DNA of 64,000 bases from Siphonodentalium dalli (lineage: Eukaryota; Mollusca; Scaphopoda; Gadilida; Siphonodentaliidae): the NCBI GenBank assembly GCA_032622095.1, contig CP136064.1, positions 250,480,484-250,544,483 on the forward strand. The letters run 5' to 3'. Each line of letters opens with the position of its first letter. Position 1 is the first letter of the stretch. The notes below the pieces were generated by a model. That model had not been told where the DNA came from, made no database searches, and saw only the letters and a program-made list of their open reading frames with translations. Positions 44,956-55,195 of this stretch are shown piece after piece. A program made the translations under genes and the position numbers.

Positions 44956-45567
44956 TCTATTATATATTTTGGAAGATCTGTTTGTGTGTTTGTGTGTGTG
45001 AGGGTGTGTGTGTGTAATCGATGAACTAGAAAACGGCCGACCCGATTTCGATGAAACTTGGTATGTGGGGGTATTTTCGGCCGGGGGGTGACATAGACCT
45101 ATTGATTTGCCCGTGCGACATGACCTTGAAATCGGGTCATTTCAAGGTCAAACGCCCGAATATCACGGGATTTCGATTAAACTTGGTATTTGGGGGTACT
45201 TTCGTATGGGGAGTCTCATAAGCATATTCATTTGCCCGTGCGACGTGACCTTGACCTTGAAATCGGGTCAATTCAAGGTCAAATCGCCATCTTTGATGGT
45301 ATTTCGACGAAATTTTATACATAGGGTTACTTTTGTCCACTGGGTGTTTTGGGCGGGTCAAATCGTGACCCCGACCTGACCTTGATCTTCAAAATGATCA
45401 ATTCAAGGTCAAACCGGGTAAAACCGGATGGATTTCGACGGGTACTTTGTCGGGTACTTTTGTTAGGGCAGTGTTTTGGACGGCTCAAATCGTGACCCCA
45501 CTTGACCTTGGCCTTCAAAATAGACAATTCAAGGTCAAAGTCCGGACGAAGTCGGGTCACCTTCTAG
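44956..45567 (+). mobile_element. Helitron-type non-autonomous element, second of a tandem pair
   Basis: It begins 'TCTATTATATATTTTGGAAG' directly after the CTAG of the first unit and ends 'GGACGAAGTCGGGTCACC' plus 'TTCTAG', followed by T (45568). The interior has several 'TTCAAGGTCAAA' and 'TGACCTTGA' words and matches the window start (1-130). 612 bp. Confidence 0.75.
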
Positions 45568-45980
45568 TATTATATATTTTCTTTTGAGTATTGTAGGAGA
45601 TGGCCCCATGAATGGCTGGATTTGGATACAGTCTTCCTTTCATGCACGATATAGCATATGTCTGAAGGCTAATAATATGCCGGGCAAACGTCGCTTATCT
45701 AAGTTATGGAATTACATAGATCTCACTGCGTATGTAGTAAAAAGTGAGGTGTGTGCAATTTTGAATTCTGTTGCATTCTGGAAGTCATAACGGGGGAAAT
45801 GAGTTTATGATTTCAGCTCTTTTCTATTACTCTATGTGTGCCTTCTGAGACACAGACGTTCCACATGGTGATGAATTATTGTATTTTAATAATATTTTAT
45901 GGCATATATTGTTATAAAAACCGTATATCAAGGTACTATAAAAAAGTAATTGGTGAATCGAAAATTAAGTGGGCCTTTAA

Positions 45981-47145
45981 CATCATGGAACAAGCTACGC
46001 GATCTGTAGTCTGACATATTTGAACACCAGCCTGATACCGCGGCTATAAATAGCTTCTCCAGACAATCACTGTTGCAGTGTAGTGGGTGAAGGAGAACAT
46101 CATTGGATCTTTTGGACCATCCCGGGCGCTTCACGAATTGTTAGGGGGATTTTGCCCGATTTTTTTTACATGATATATATTCATGGTTGTAACACAGTTT
46201 TTGTAGAATATACCTAGTATATACACAGAAATATAACAAAATAGATTCAAATTAACCTTAAATATGTATAATTCTGGCAGAAATGTGAAAAATACTTATT
46301 TGCCACAATTTCCCCCTGAAATACAATTCAATTTGCCCGAATTTGACCGAAAATTGCCCGTATTTAACCGAAAATATTTCCAATTTGCCCGAAAATTGCT
46401 GTCCTATTTGCCTCAAAATTTTCCAAATTTTTAGCTTTCAAAACGTTTGGGGGTTGTAGCTCTCCCAGCCCCATACAGTGTAACATCACAGCGCACATTT
46501 CGCATTAAATTAGTTTTACGATTGACAGAATTTCCTTTCAGTTTCGATTTCACTAACAACAAATTCGAGGCTACGTGTAACTGTTGCAATTTGAGGAAAT
46601 ACTTAATGATATTCTCTTTTCTATTTATTTTTTGTCAATTATGTACTGTTCATACACGTTTTTAAGTGTTTTAATTAATTGTCGTAATCTCTATATTTGT
46701 AAACAATGTGTGAATTTAGCAATGTGATAGAACATTTGTTACACTATTTTTTCTATAGGTGGCCAGTCTTACTGGGATCGCGGTCGTTGTATAGGAATTT
46801 CGACAATCGCTGATTGGCTTCATCGCTTTACGTTTTTGATTGGTTGACACTGACGCAATGCTTCTTGGGAATAATTGAATTCCCTGCCATTTAGTTCAAA
46901 TTACAGCTCGGTTTGGTGGTTTAATAGTCTGATATTTATAAGACTGGATGTTAGCCAACATGCAATCTTCAACCATGATGGACAGGTAATGCCGTAACAT
47001 GCCTGGCAGGGTCCCGTTACTCCCGCAAGGATTGAATCGTGACCTTAGTTACTAAAGCATGAAAGTTCACATATATGTTGCTTAGTTATTGTGGAAACTT
47101 CTTGGAGGGTGGTGCCCGGGTAGTGGCACAGGCGCCTGGGGAAAA
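45981..47145. other. Intronic DNA with a short tandem run
   Basis: 46305-46400 repeats 'TTTGCCCGAAWTTG' and 'GACCGAAAATTGCCCG' several times. The rest shows no gene or element that I recognise. Confidence 0.4.
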
Positions 47146-47996
47146 TAATAGCATATTTACCAATATATATTATACCAGTGACAAGGTTCACAAGTCCATT
47201 TTTGGGAAAAACACACCATCTATCATATTGCTCATATATTCTCAATATCGTTCAAATCAGTTACAATATATTTCAGTGTAAATTTGATTTTTGAGACAAT
47301 GCAAATTTTTTGAGATTGGGTGGGATACGAACAACCGGCCCAACGGCGAGCGCGCCTTGCGACTCAAAGTCCGACGTCAATACCACACGGCCACCGAAGC
47401 AACCCCAAAAAAGGAAGCTCGAATGGCCGCTGTATTCCGACGTCGCACTTAGGACACTATATTCACACTTTAAGGTCTCTATATATATATGTATATAGGA
47501 GGTACGGCACAGCATGCAGCCATATACTCCCAAGCATGTTCTAAGAGCAATGCTCGCCATGTTTCGGAGGCATAAAATATATAACATTGCTGCTGTGCCG
47601 TACCTCCTATATACATATATTTCAGTGTATCTTATTGGCCATGAATTTCATTTCTTTTAATGTATAATTCCATGATATCAAACGAAGGGAAGTCGAGACA
47701 TCGTACTGAAAACTTGCAGTATTTACTGGAAATTTGGGAGTAAAACGAGTCGACCGCTTTTCGTCGGCAGGTTTTTCTAGTTTTCGATACGATATATCGA
47801 CTTCCCTTCGTTTGATACTATCGAATTATGCATCAAAAGAAAGGAAATTTCATGGCCAATAAGACACAATGAAATGTATTGTGACTGAGAAGAAAGATTT
47901 TGAGAATCAATGAGTAATATGATAAATGGTGTGTTTTCCCAAAACCTTGTCACTATTATAGTATATATTGGTATATCAGGTATTTACCACAAGGGG
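47146..47996. mobile_element. Nested inverted repeats (foldback element with an insert)
   Basis: The outer arms 'TAGCATATTTACCAATATAT' through 'TGATAAATGGTGTG'-type words mirror 47147-47225 and about 47925-47990. An inner pair, 'CTATATACATATA' with 'GAGGTACGGCACAGCA', mirrors 47485-47513 and 47590-47620. A third pair, 'CAAACGAAGGGAAGTCGA' with its partner, mirrors 47678-47697 and 47799-47817. 'ATATTTCAGTGTA' occurs on both sides of the insert (47268 and 47618). Confidence 0.65.
47310..47400 (-). repeat. tRNA-derived SINE-like head
   Basis: Reading the minus strand: 'GGTGGCCGTGTGGTATTGAC' (box A-like), 'GGACTTTGAGTCGCAAGGC' (anticodon-arm-like), then 'GGTTGTTCGTATCCCACC' (box B-like). Order and spacing resemble a tRNA. 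A long A-rich stretch follows. It lies in the insert of the nested inverted repeats. Confidence 0.55.
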
Positions 47997-48312
47997 CCTG
48001 TGGTATCCATGGTAACGGCATAAGATATTTGGAGAAAAGTTTAAAAGACGCCACTGTTGGCAACCAACGACCTTTTGTTTCAAGAAATGATGTGAACTCA
48101 TATTGCAATCAATGGTCCATCAAATGGGCTTGGGCCCTGGGACAATGGCTATTATTGTTAAAGTCAAGGTCATTGAAATGTTCCGCCGACCCTATATAGT
48201 TCGTTAGTCGTAAAATCGATCCATTCATAATGCATAACAATTATAGGGTGCCATCACCACGTTCAATTTGATATACGATACATTTTATATATGACGTTAC
48301 GGTCTGCATTTA

Positions 48313-48430
48313 AAGGTACTCAATCCGATCACACCCTTGTAAATTACTATTTCTTTGGCTTCGGGGGTAACAAATATTTGATTCGAATTGAGGAACCTAC
48401 CCATCAACGCTCAGAGTGATTAGATATAAA
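48313..48430 (+). repeat. Left-end fragment of the 'AAAGGTACTCAATCCGATC' family
   Basis: 'TTTAAAGGTACTCAATCCG', 'TTACTATTTCTTTGGCTTCG' and 'GATTCGAATTGAGGAACC' are shared with 49340-49630 (opposite strand), 51502-51832 and 53172-53390. Confidence 0.7.
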
Positions 48431-48529
48431 AAAAAATTATTAGCATGCCCGCATGTATACTGTTGGCCAAATATTAGAAACATGTGGGCCGATGCGGCGA
48501 TGGGACTTTTATAAATAGAAAATTGTTTT

Positions 48530-48600
48530 TCCGGTTTATTTAAAAGTCGAACTGCGCGATCAGGAGGCCGGTCACCGGAAAAAGGTGTAGTTGGGAATTT
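48530..48600 (+). repeat. Mirror copy of the repeat end at 42040-42095
   Basis: 'AAAAGTCGAACTGCG', 'GAGGCCGGTCACCGG' and 'AAAGGTGTAGTTGGGAATTT' are found at 42040-42095 as the reverse complement. It is an old element end with no coding part. Confidence 0.55.
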
Positions 48601-48839
48601 AAATTTCGTTTATTGTCCTTTACATTATTATGTCAATAATGATGATTTTTGGTTTGTGACAAGCTATGTCAATTACCAATAAAAGAAATTTAAAAGATAA
48701 TTTGTAAGTCTTATATTTCAACTTTTATAGATATTTTTCGTTCTGCAGCCCACTGATGGTTGTGGTCGGAGACGGCCGAGTCGGCCGCCGGTTCGTTAAT
48801 TAGGTTCTGGTTGTTATTGTTATTTTAACGGAATTCTGA

Positions 48840-49345
48840 GTTGGTCATTCGCGAAACCAATATATTTTATATTCTATAATTAAAATCATGGGTATATAAT
48901 ATATGATCTTGTTTAAGGATATTGTAGGAAGGCTAATCTGGCCGTGTCAAATGGAGCTATAGCGATGGGATTTCTCGCAGGACAACACATTTCGGGTTTT
49001 CGTGGGGTGTGTATCCGCTGGATGTCTTATAGTTGCAGTATGTAACAATTATGACCGCGTTAATTGCTTTCGATGTTTAGATATGAACAATGGCTGGACC
49101 ATGCACTCTTGGCGGGAACACAATACCTCCGATTTTATTCCGCATTTATAAGCTTTCTGGTGTGGTGAATGAGAAACATGCAGTAATAAGCCGTAGTTGT
49201 TTGTAATAATTCGAAGGATTAGTTGTTTTAACGGAATTCTGAGGCGGTGAATTTATGTAACCGATATATTTTATATTATAATTTATATTTATGGCTCATA
49301 ATATGATCTTGAGGGCGTTACCATTTCCGATTATGGTTTTCTTAT
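48840..49345. repeat. Two half copies of the palindromic MITE at 41753, with unmarked DNA between
   Basis: 48840-48908 carries 'GAGTTGGTCATTCGCGAAAC' through 'ATGATCTTG'. 49236-49345 carries a more diverged 'ACCGATATATTTTATATT' through 'ATGATCTTGAGGGCGTTACC'. Both follow 'TTTTAACGGAATTCTGAG'. The ~330 bp between shows nothing recognised. Confidence 0.6.
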
Positions 49346-49630
49346 TTCTATTGTTTGTGGCCCAGAAACACGCCGTCAAAATGATGGTCTCGGGTCAAAT
49401 TGCGTTATTATTACCACTTGATTTTAGAGTTATCCATCTTCGTCCGTTTGAATAAGTGTTTCTGTGGCAATTATTAGTACACATCTCGAGAAAGTACAAA
49501 CTTCAAAAATCAATATCTGATCACTCTGAGCTTTGATGGGTTGGTTCCTCGACTCGAATCAAATATTTTTTACCAATGAAGCCAAAGAAATAGTAATTTA
49601 GGGGTGCTTAATCGGATTGAGTACCTTTAA
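49346..49630 (-). repeat. Copy of the 'AAAGGTACTCAATCCGATC' family
   Basis: The right end 'CGGATTGAGTACCTTTAA' is the family terminus in reverse. 'GGTTCCTCGACTCGAATCAA' and 'CCAAAGAAATAGTAATTTA' match the other copies. Confidence 0.7.
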
Positions 49631-50219
49631 CAACATTTAGTTAAATCACAGTATAATGTTTGGCAATACAACAGTCACGAACCAACCTTTACACGGATAT
49701 AAACACGATGTTGTGAATTTAAAGACATATTATTTCGGGTGCGTGGAACTGATAAGTTAGTATTCATGCACTATGCCAATTGGTGGAATGCAACATTCTA
49801 CTAGCACCGCCGGACATCTGAAGCAAAAGGGCCGTACCACTCCATAGAAAACATCCTCTGAGCTACGCTCAATTGTAAATATTTACTACTCGATTCGGGA
49901 CGCATCGGTCGGCAATAAACTAACGAAAACGATTTCGCCATCGAGAGTCACTGCATTTTACTGAATGGTGATATATAAAGGGGACTGGCTATCAGATGCT
50001 TTTTTGACTAAGTTTTGAACAAGGTGGTGTATATACGAATCTTGGGGATTTGTACTAAGCTTCATTTAAGTTAGTCATTATGATAAGCCTCCTTAGACAG
50101 AAGCCGTAGTTATGTCTGACTAAGATATAACGCAGTCACATTGACTGGTACCAGTGGTGGGTCCTGTTCGGAGACGTGGCGACATGAGGGTATGGGGTGT
50201 CTCACCCCCCCCCCCAACT
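49631..50219. other. Intronic DNA, nothing recognised
   Basis: No domain, hairpin or repeat was seen. Confidence 0.4.
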
Positions 50220-50830
50220 TTGTTCAAAATTTACAACAGTTGGAAATTTCATACCTGCCAAAACATTAGTTAGAAATTTCACACCAAAAATTGGTTGAAA
50301 ATGTTCTTGTAGTTTGATTTTCAAACGTGTGGGGGGATTAATTGTTTTTGGACCAATATTTGCATATCTTTTGTCAACATTTTGGATTTAAATTGTCATC
50401 AGTTGGACATTTTCCAACCTTGGGGGGGGGGGGGGGGGGGGGGTGGTGACAGGTTGGAAATTTCCAACACTTGCAAAGCTTGTGTCCTGGTCCCTCCTCC
50501 GTGGCCAGTCAAAAACTGCTAGTTAATTTAAGAAAACAATATTGTCATACACTTGGTCAACATTGTCATTGGAATTGTCATCAGTTGGAAATTTTCCAAC
50601 TTAAGAGGGGGTGTCAGGTTTGAAATTTCCAACTCTAGGCTAGTCTAGATGCTAGGATTTTGCGATGTTCTTGTTCAGATTTCAAAATTTTCGCATGCTG
50701 GGCCGAACCATGGTCAATTTGGTCAAACTTGTGGACTGAAACGGTCATCAGTTGGCGAATTTTCCAACCTGAGGGGGAGTATGAGGTTTGAAATTTCCAA
50801 CGCTAGGAAACTTCAGTTGAGGCCAGTCAA
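50220..50830. repeat. Degenerate tandem of 'CAGTTGGAAATTTTCCAAC' modules with poly-G
   Basis: 'AGTTGGAAATTT', 'TTTTCCAACYT' followed by a G-run, 'AGGTTGGAAATTTCCAAC' and 'GTCATCAGTTGG' recur near 50235, 50400, 50445, 50585, 50615, 50745 and 50785. The longest G-run is at 50427-50443. Each module is itself a small inverted repeat (GTTGGAAA/TTTCCAAC). Confidence 0.6.
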
Positions 50831-51214
50831 GGTGCTAGGATTTGCGATTTTCTTGTATAGTTTTAAGAATTTTCTCACACCGGGCCGAACAACCATGGTC
50901 AGCCCGGTGTGTCCTGGTCTCTTGCATGTAGCCGTGTGCAATTTTTTCAAGTTTAAATATCTGAATGTTCTCATACCGGGAATATAGAACCATGGTTTAT
51001 GAATATATAGGATATTAGGCCTGAGCACTGAGGTGCAAATGGAAGTATGCAAAAGTTGTGTTTTGTCTGATTCTGATTCAAGGTGGGTGCAGTTTGAATT
51101 TCCCAAGGTGGAGCCCCTCTAGCCACGTCCCTGGTCCTGTTGATTTAGATGTGGTGTTAGTATGGGAAATCGATGTTGTTGTAGTTGATCATCAGATCTT
51201 AGCATAAGTCCATC

Positions 51215-51394
51215 GGTCGTTTGTGGTACTTTTTATCTAAACATTTCCCTCAATAAATGGGGCTCCTTCTGCACTTTTGTTTATCTGACGTCTGCTTTTA
51301 TCACATTAACATCCCTCCAACAAATGGATAATAGATCAGTCCTATGTATACTTTTATAACTGAGTGGGAGAATCCATTTAGTATGCAAAGGGTT
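51215..51394. mobile_element. Right half of a piggyBac-like element
   Basis: It matches 17790-18194 ('CATTTCCCTCAATAAATGGG', 'GAGTGGGAGAATCCATTTAG') and ends 'TATGCAAAGGG' directly before TTAA (51395-51398). The left CCC end is missing. Confidence 0.65.
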
Positions 51395-51501
51395 AAAGTA
51401 AAAACGAACGTGGCTTATTTGAACCTCCAAACTATGTCCCCGTACTTTTAGAAGTGTGCAACGACAAAACATACTGATGACTATGTTTATAATCTATAGA
51501 T

Positions 51502-51832
51502 GCATTATCCGATTAAACACCCCTGAATTACAATTTCTTTGGCTTCGGGGGTAAAAATATTTGATTCGAGTCGAGGAACCCACTCATTAAAGCTCATATT
51601 GATCAGATATCGAGTTTTGAAACCTGTTAGTTCTCGAGATATGTAAAATATCTGGAAGATATCTGGAAAATATTCGTCAAACCGACCAAATTGTGGACGA
51701 AGATGAATAACTCAATATTAGCAATATTTTGTTGTAATTAGTCGATTCTGATAACTAAAGCGTATTTTGAACTAATGTTGTTGTTGTAACTTGATGATAT
51801 GGGGACCGTCTGAACGGATTGAGTACCTTTAA
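51502..51832. mobile_element. Near-complete copy of the 'AAAGGTACTCAATCCG' family
   Basis: The left end is decayed ('TTATCCGATTAAACACCCCT') and the right end 'CGGATTGAGTACCTTTAA' is intact. The interior shares 'TTTCTTTGGCTTCGGGGGTA' with the other copies. It stops ~35 bp downstream of the lectin exon's donor (minus strand). Confidence 0.65.
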
Positions 51833-51868
51833 TAAGGATAACATTCAGTAAATAAATGGTTAATGTAC

Positions 51869-52082
51869 CTTGGCATGCTGGATAAGATGCCTGTCGGCCA
51901 TATGACGTTATCGAACGTCGAGGTATATGATCCACTATCATCTGCGAACAAGTAGCTACTGGCGTTAATGCTACATGTCTGCTCAGCAAGGCTCCACTGC
52001 ACCAAATCGCTCGTCCAAATTGTTACATCAACGTAATGCGACGGCAACGTAACAGGCGTCGGAGGAACAGGGTCCAAGTATG
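51869..52082 (-). CDS. C-type lectin domain, first exon
   Basis: A 214-nt exon: acceptor 'CGTTTCAG', phase 1 start; donor 'CCAAG|GTACAT' (weak after GT), phase 2 end, which fits the phase 2 start at 44174. It begins with a Pro-rich linker 'YLDPVPPTPVTLP', then 'VQWSLAEQTC' (the conserved W-x2-A-E-x2-C helix of the lectin fold) and runs to 'WPTGILSSMP'. Joined to 43951-44174 it gives a 146-residue module with four canonical Cys. It joins in frame to the PAN-like exon at 59060 (TAT G|CA). Two transposon-like elements flank it within 35 and ~75 bp. Confidence 0.75.
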
Positions 52083-52154
52083 CTGAAACGTTATACATGG
52101 TGGTTAGTGCAGTCACATTGAAATTACCAATAAAAGATCCACGTAGTGCTAGTC

Positions 52155-52668
52155 GACACCAGATAAGTTGATCATGCCATGAATCTCTACTCGGCTAATG
52201 TCCGTAGAGATCATTTTCACCAGTACAAATCATGGGAACTTTTTGAAGTTTTGACAGGGAACTTTACAAAGTCAAAAAATAACGCCGGGAATATATTTCT
52301 TAGTTGTTATCTGTTCCTTAATAATGTACTTCACTGCAGTGGAAGGTCCCAACTTGAAATTGCATGCTTTTCTGTAACTTTTGTGAGCAGATATTGCAAA
52401 CAATATTGAATTAGTTATCCAGGAAAAATTCTGTAATTGTAAGCGACGCAAAGCAAAATCGCTCACAAATTCACTTAAATCGTGAAATTTCAAGTTGGGA
52501 CCTTCACATACAGTGAAGTACATTATTAAGGAAGAGATAATAACTAAGAAATATATTCCCCGCGTTATTTTTCCGACTTTATAAGGTTCCCTGTCAAAAC
52601 TTCAAAAACAGGTTTTGTACTGGTGGAATATGATCTCTTTGGGCGTTAGAGATTCATGGCATGATTTA
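52155..52668. mobile_element. 514-bp foldback element
   Basis: The arms 'GATCATGCCATGAATCTCTA' through 'CTTGAAATT' (52170-52365) are mirrored at about 52485-52665 with scattered mismatches. The middle ~120 bp is unpaired. It lies just upstream of the lectin exon at 51869-52082. Confidence 0.8.
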
Positions 52669-52733
52669 CCAGATTAGTTAAACCTTGCTAATGTATTTTC
52701 AGGTTACCAGGAAAAATAACATTATTTGCACTC

Positions 52734-52945
52734 ACCATCATGTGTAACTATGGTAACAGGCGTCGCGAAAATCCACAAAAGCGCAATCACCATCATGTGT
52801 AGGGTAACAGGCGTCGCGATAATCAACAAAGCATCCACCATGTGTGACTATGGTAACAGGTGTCGGGAAAATCCACAAAAGCGCAATCACCATCATGTTT
52901 AACTATGGTAACGGGCGTCGTGAAAATCCACAAAAGCATCCATCA
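52734..52945. repeat. Minisatellite, four ~52-bp units
   Basis: 'CACCATCATGTGTAACTATG', 'GTAACAGGCGTCGCG' and 'AAAATCCACAAAAGC' recur four times with unit lengths of roughly 49-54 bp. Confidence 0.8.
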
Positions 52946-53171
52946 GTTTTACGCTGAAGACGAATAAAACGGTTGATATCTTTATTATCTGCTGAATCCT
53001 TTGGGGACACGTAAACATTGACGCTCTTTATCAGAGACGATCATTGGAAGCTTGACGAAAATTAAAAACGTGTTAAAACTTCCTCTTTTTGGAAATCGCG
53101 ATTATAACCTCCTATTAATGGGATAATTATTTTCTGGTATAGAAATCGTACCAATTGTAGTTCCATGATCC

Positions 53172-53390
53172 TTTAAAGGTACTCAATCCGATCAGAGGGT
53201 CCTATATTACTATTTCTTTGGCTTTGGGGGTAAAAAATATTTGATTCGAGTCGAGGAATCCACCCATCAAAGCTCAGAGTGATTAGATATCGATTTTTGA
53301 AATCTATTAATTTTCGGATATGTGGCCCACAAGTTGGCAGAACACTTGAACAAAACGGACAAATTGCGGGTGTAAGATGGATAACTCTAA
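53172..53390 (+). repeat. Left part of another 'AAAGGTACTCAATCCG' family copy
   Basis: 'TTTAAAGGTACTCAATCCG' then 'TTTCTTTGGCTTTGGGGGTA' and 'TTCGAGTCGAGGAATCCACC'. The right end is missing and it runs into a LINE remnant. Confidence 0.7.
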
Positions 53391-53392
53391 AA

Positions 53393-53638
53393 TCAAGTGC
53401 TTACTATTAACAATAATAACCATTTTCTGGAGATTGGTAATCCTATTAGGAATGATAAGGAACGTTCCTCGATTTTCACTTTTATAGGCAAAGACCTGAG
53501 GAGTATGTAAGCAGCAGAATTAGCACACCCATCTGGAAAATTCTGTATATCCTTCAGCAGACCGCATGCATAATGCTTCAACTTGGTGGATTCTCCAATC
53601 TTCAGTGGCATGACCTCCAATCCATAGATTATTCTCAT
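53393..53638 (-). pseudogene. LINE-encoded fragment (post-RT region)
   Basis: The 81-codon frame reads 'RIIYGLEVMPLKIGESTKLK', then 'LKDIQNFPDGCANSAAYILL' and 'LPIKVKIEERSLSFL'. The order Y-G-L-E, P-L, L-x2-I-Q-x-L/F-P, A-x-YLLL-x-LPI-x-x-x-I-x-x-R-x-LS-L is one I recognise from the segment after the RT domain of LINEs common in molluscs and cnidarians. There is no RT core around it, so it is an internal fragment. Confidence 0.6.
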
Positions 53639-54335
53639 CTTGGCGTTGGTGGTATATATGATTCCCTCGATGTTGATACTTAATTACTTATGACATGAGT
53701 GTTCATTTGTGGTTGTTGTGGTATAACATATGGCCACTGTGCATGTAAAATACCGCAAAATATGCTCGATGCTTGACCCTGCCACTTCAAGTCGATCGAT
53801 AAATTTGCCGATTTTTGGTACCCTCACAAAATACGCAATTGCTTAATCTCGCACACTGATCTCGTAATGGACGTTTTACAGTGCTTCGGAAGAAGTTAAA
53901 ACCATTTCTGTACAAACTTTGTCTCGAGGCCAATTTTTTTAAAGCCTATATATTCTACTTTTACGATTCTAGTATATAACAATTATACGTCTTACACTTG
54001 AAGTGCCACTATCGTGTTTGATATTGAATTTCTATCGATTTATTTCATATATAGTTTCGATGTTTTAGAATGACGACAATAATTATTTTGTTAATTTATC
54101 AATAAGAACATGATATTTTTTCGTATATATACCAGATATAGATATATGTATTTTACGGTAAGGTTTTCACCATTTTAAGAGGAACAGAGCGTCTAATGTG
54201 TGGTATAATTTGAGGTCTGGCACCCTGAATATAACTTTAAATGCCAACTTAGGGTTGGTAATTTATTTGCATATATCAACAAATCGTTCAAAGCAAATTC
54301 AGTATAGTGAAGAAATTAGACCGTAATTCAAAAAT
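53639..54335. other. AT-rich intronic DNA upstream of a small signal-peptide exon
   Basis: No element was recognised. A promoter for the exon at 54336 would lie here, but no convincing TATA or initiator could be chosen in such AT-rich sequence. Confidence 0.35.
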
Positions 54336-54479
54336 ATGGTTGCATATTTTGTACTTTCATTCGCGATCTCATTACTTGCGCCAGTCTATGGAGAGAGTGT
54401 CACTGCGCACCTCCTGAATCCCGAATACCATCTAACAGAGAGTGGATATTTCTGTGTAAATATGGAGTACAAGAATTAG
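54336..54479 (+). CDS. Possible first exon of a small secreted protein (signal peptide)
   Basis: ATG at 54336 opens a 47-codon frame: a clear signal peptide (MVAYFVLSFAISLLAPVYG, cleavage likely after G) followed by 'ESVTAHLLNPEYHLTESGYF' and 'CVNMEY'. The part after the signal resembles the L-L-x-P ... C-x-x-x-x-Y strand of MAM-type domains. A donor-like 'TTCTGT|GTAAAT' at 54453-54458 could end the coding part early, making this exon 1 of a spliced gene. ~200 bp downstream a second 'LLNPEYQLT' (from 54649, plus strand) looks like a duplicated, decayed start of the same exon. The gene would lie antisense inside an intron of the minus-strand lectin gene. No further exons were found. Confidence 0.4.
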   Translation: MVAYFVLSFAISLLAPVYGESVTAHLLNPEYHLTESGYFCVNMEYKN

Positions 54480-54979
54480 TAATTTCGCATTAATATCATA
54501 GTTTTCACACATTTTCTGATGTCAATAGCCATAACTTAAACATATAAAGAGGTATTAGACTGAAGTACATCAAAATATGTCATTTGGGATGGAAAGTATC
54601 AAATTTGTGTAATTTCATGCTATAAACGCTGCGTACCAGCTTTTTTGTTGAATCCTGAATATCAGTTAACATGGGAATATGAATCCCGAGTATCATGCAG
54701 TCAACAGATGGGTACGAATCATGTGTACAATCTGACAATCACCCGAATCCCTCTTATATACCAGAAAAGGGGGGTTACACCCTCTCTATGCTGGACGCAA
54801 GTCATGCTTTTGGATTGTCCGGATCTTTGTATATTTGTGTCATTCCGCATTTCTGGCATATATGAAGTATTATATGGATATGTGTGTAGGGACGTAGCGA
54901 GAGGTTTTCCGTTAACGAAGGATTTCCATGTGGGATTTCCAAATTGCACCACTCCCTTGAACCAGGCCAAACTGGCATA

Positions 54980-55195
54980 ATTAAATTTGCACCCCTCCCC
55001 CCTCGGATTTAATTTCCCACTTGGTACCTCTCAACATGCCTTGTTCTTTTATTTTTTTTACTTGAATTTGGACTGGATACCAGGGAAATAGTGGCCCAAG
55101 CTGAAATTTCAAACCAATTTATTGATCAAAAAGTGGCAACTATTCGACTAAAACAAAAAAATCCACATGCATCTGTCGGTGGTCAGGCAAAAATT
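54980..55195. other. Intronic DNA with weak repeat words
   Basis: 'GTGGGATTTCCAA.TGCACC' and 'GAACCAGG.CAAACT' are also found at 41008-41060, so part of this stretch is a dispersed repeat. No gene. Confidence 0.4.

Larger units (their letters stand above)
44209..45980. mobile_element. MITE with TTAAAGGCCCACTTAATTTT ends, split by two Helitron-type elements
   Basis: The left end 'TTAAAGGCCCACTTAATTTC' and the right end 'AAAATTAAGTGGGCCTTTAA' are inverted repeats. Its two halves (44209-44264 and 45568-45980) together match the uninterrupted copy at 58605-59032 ('TGTTGCATTCTG', 'GAGACACAGACGTTCC', 'TATATCAAGG'). The left end lies 35 bp upstream of the lectin exon's acceptor. Confidence 0.8.
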
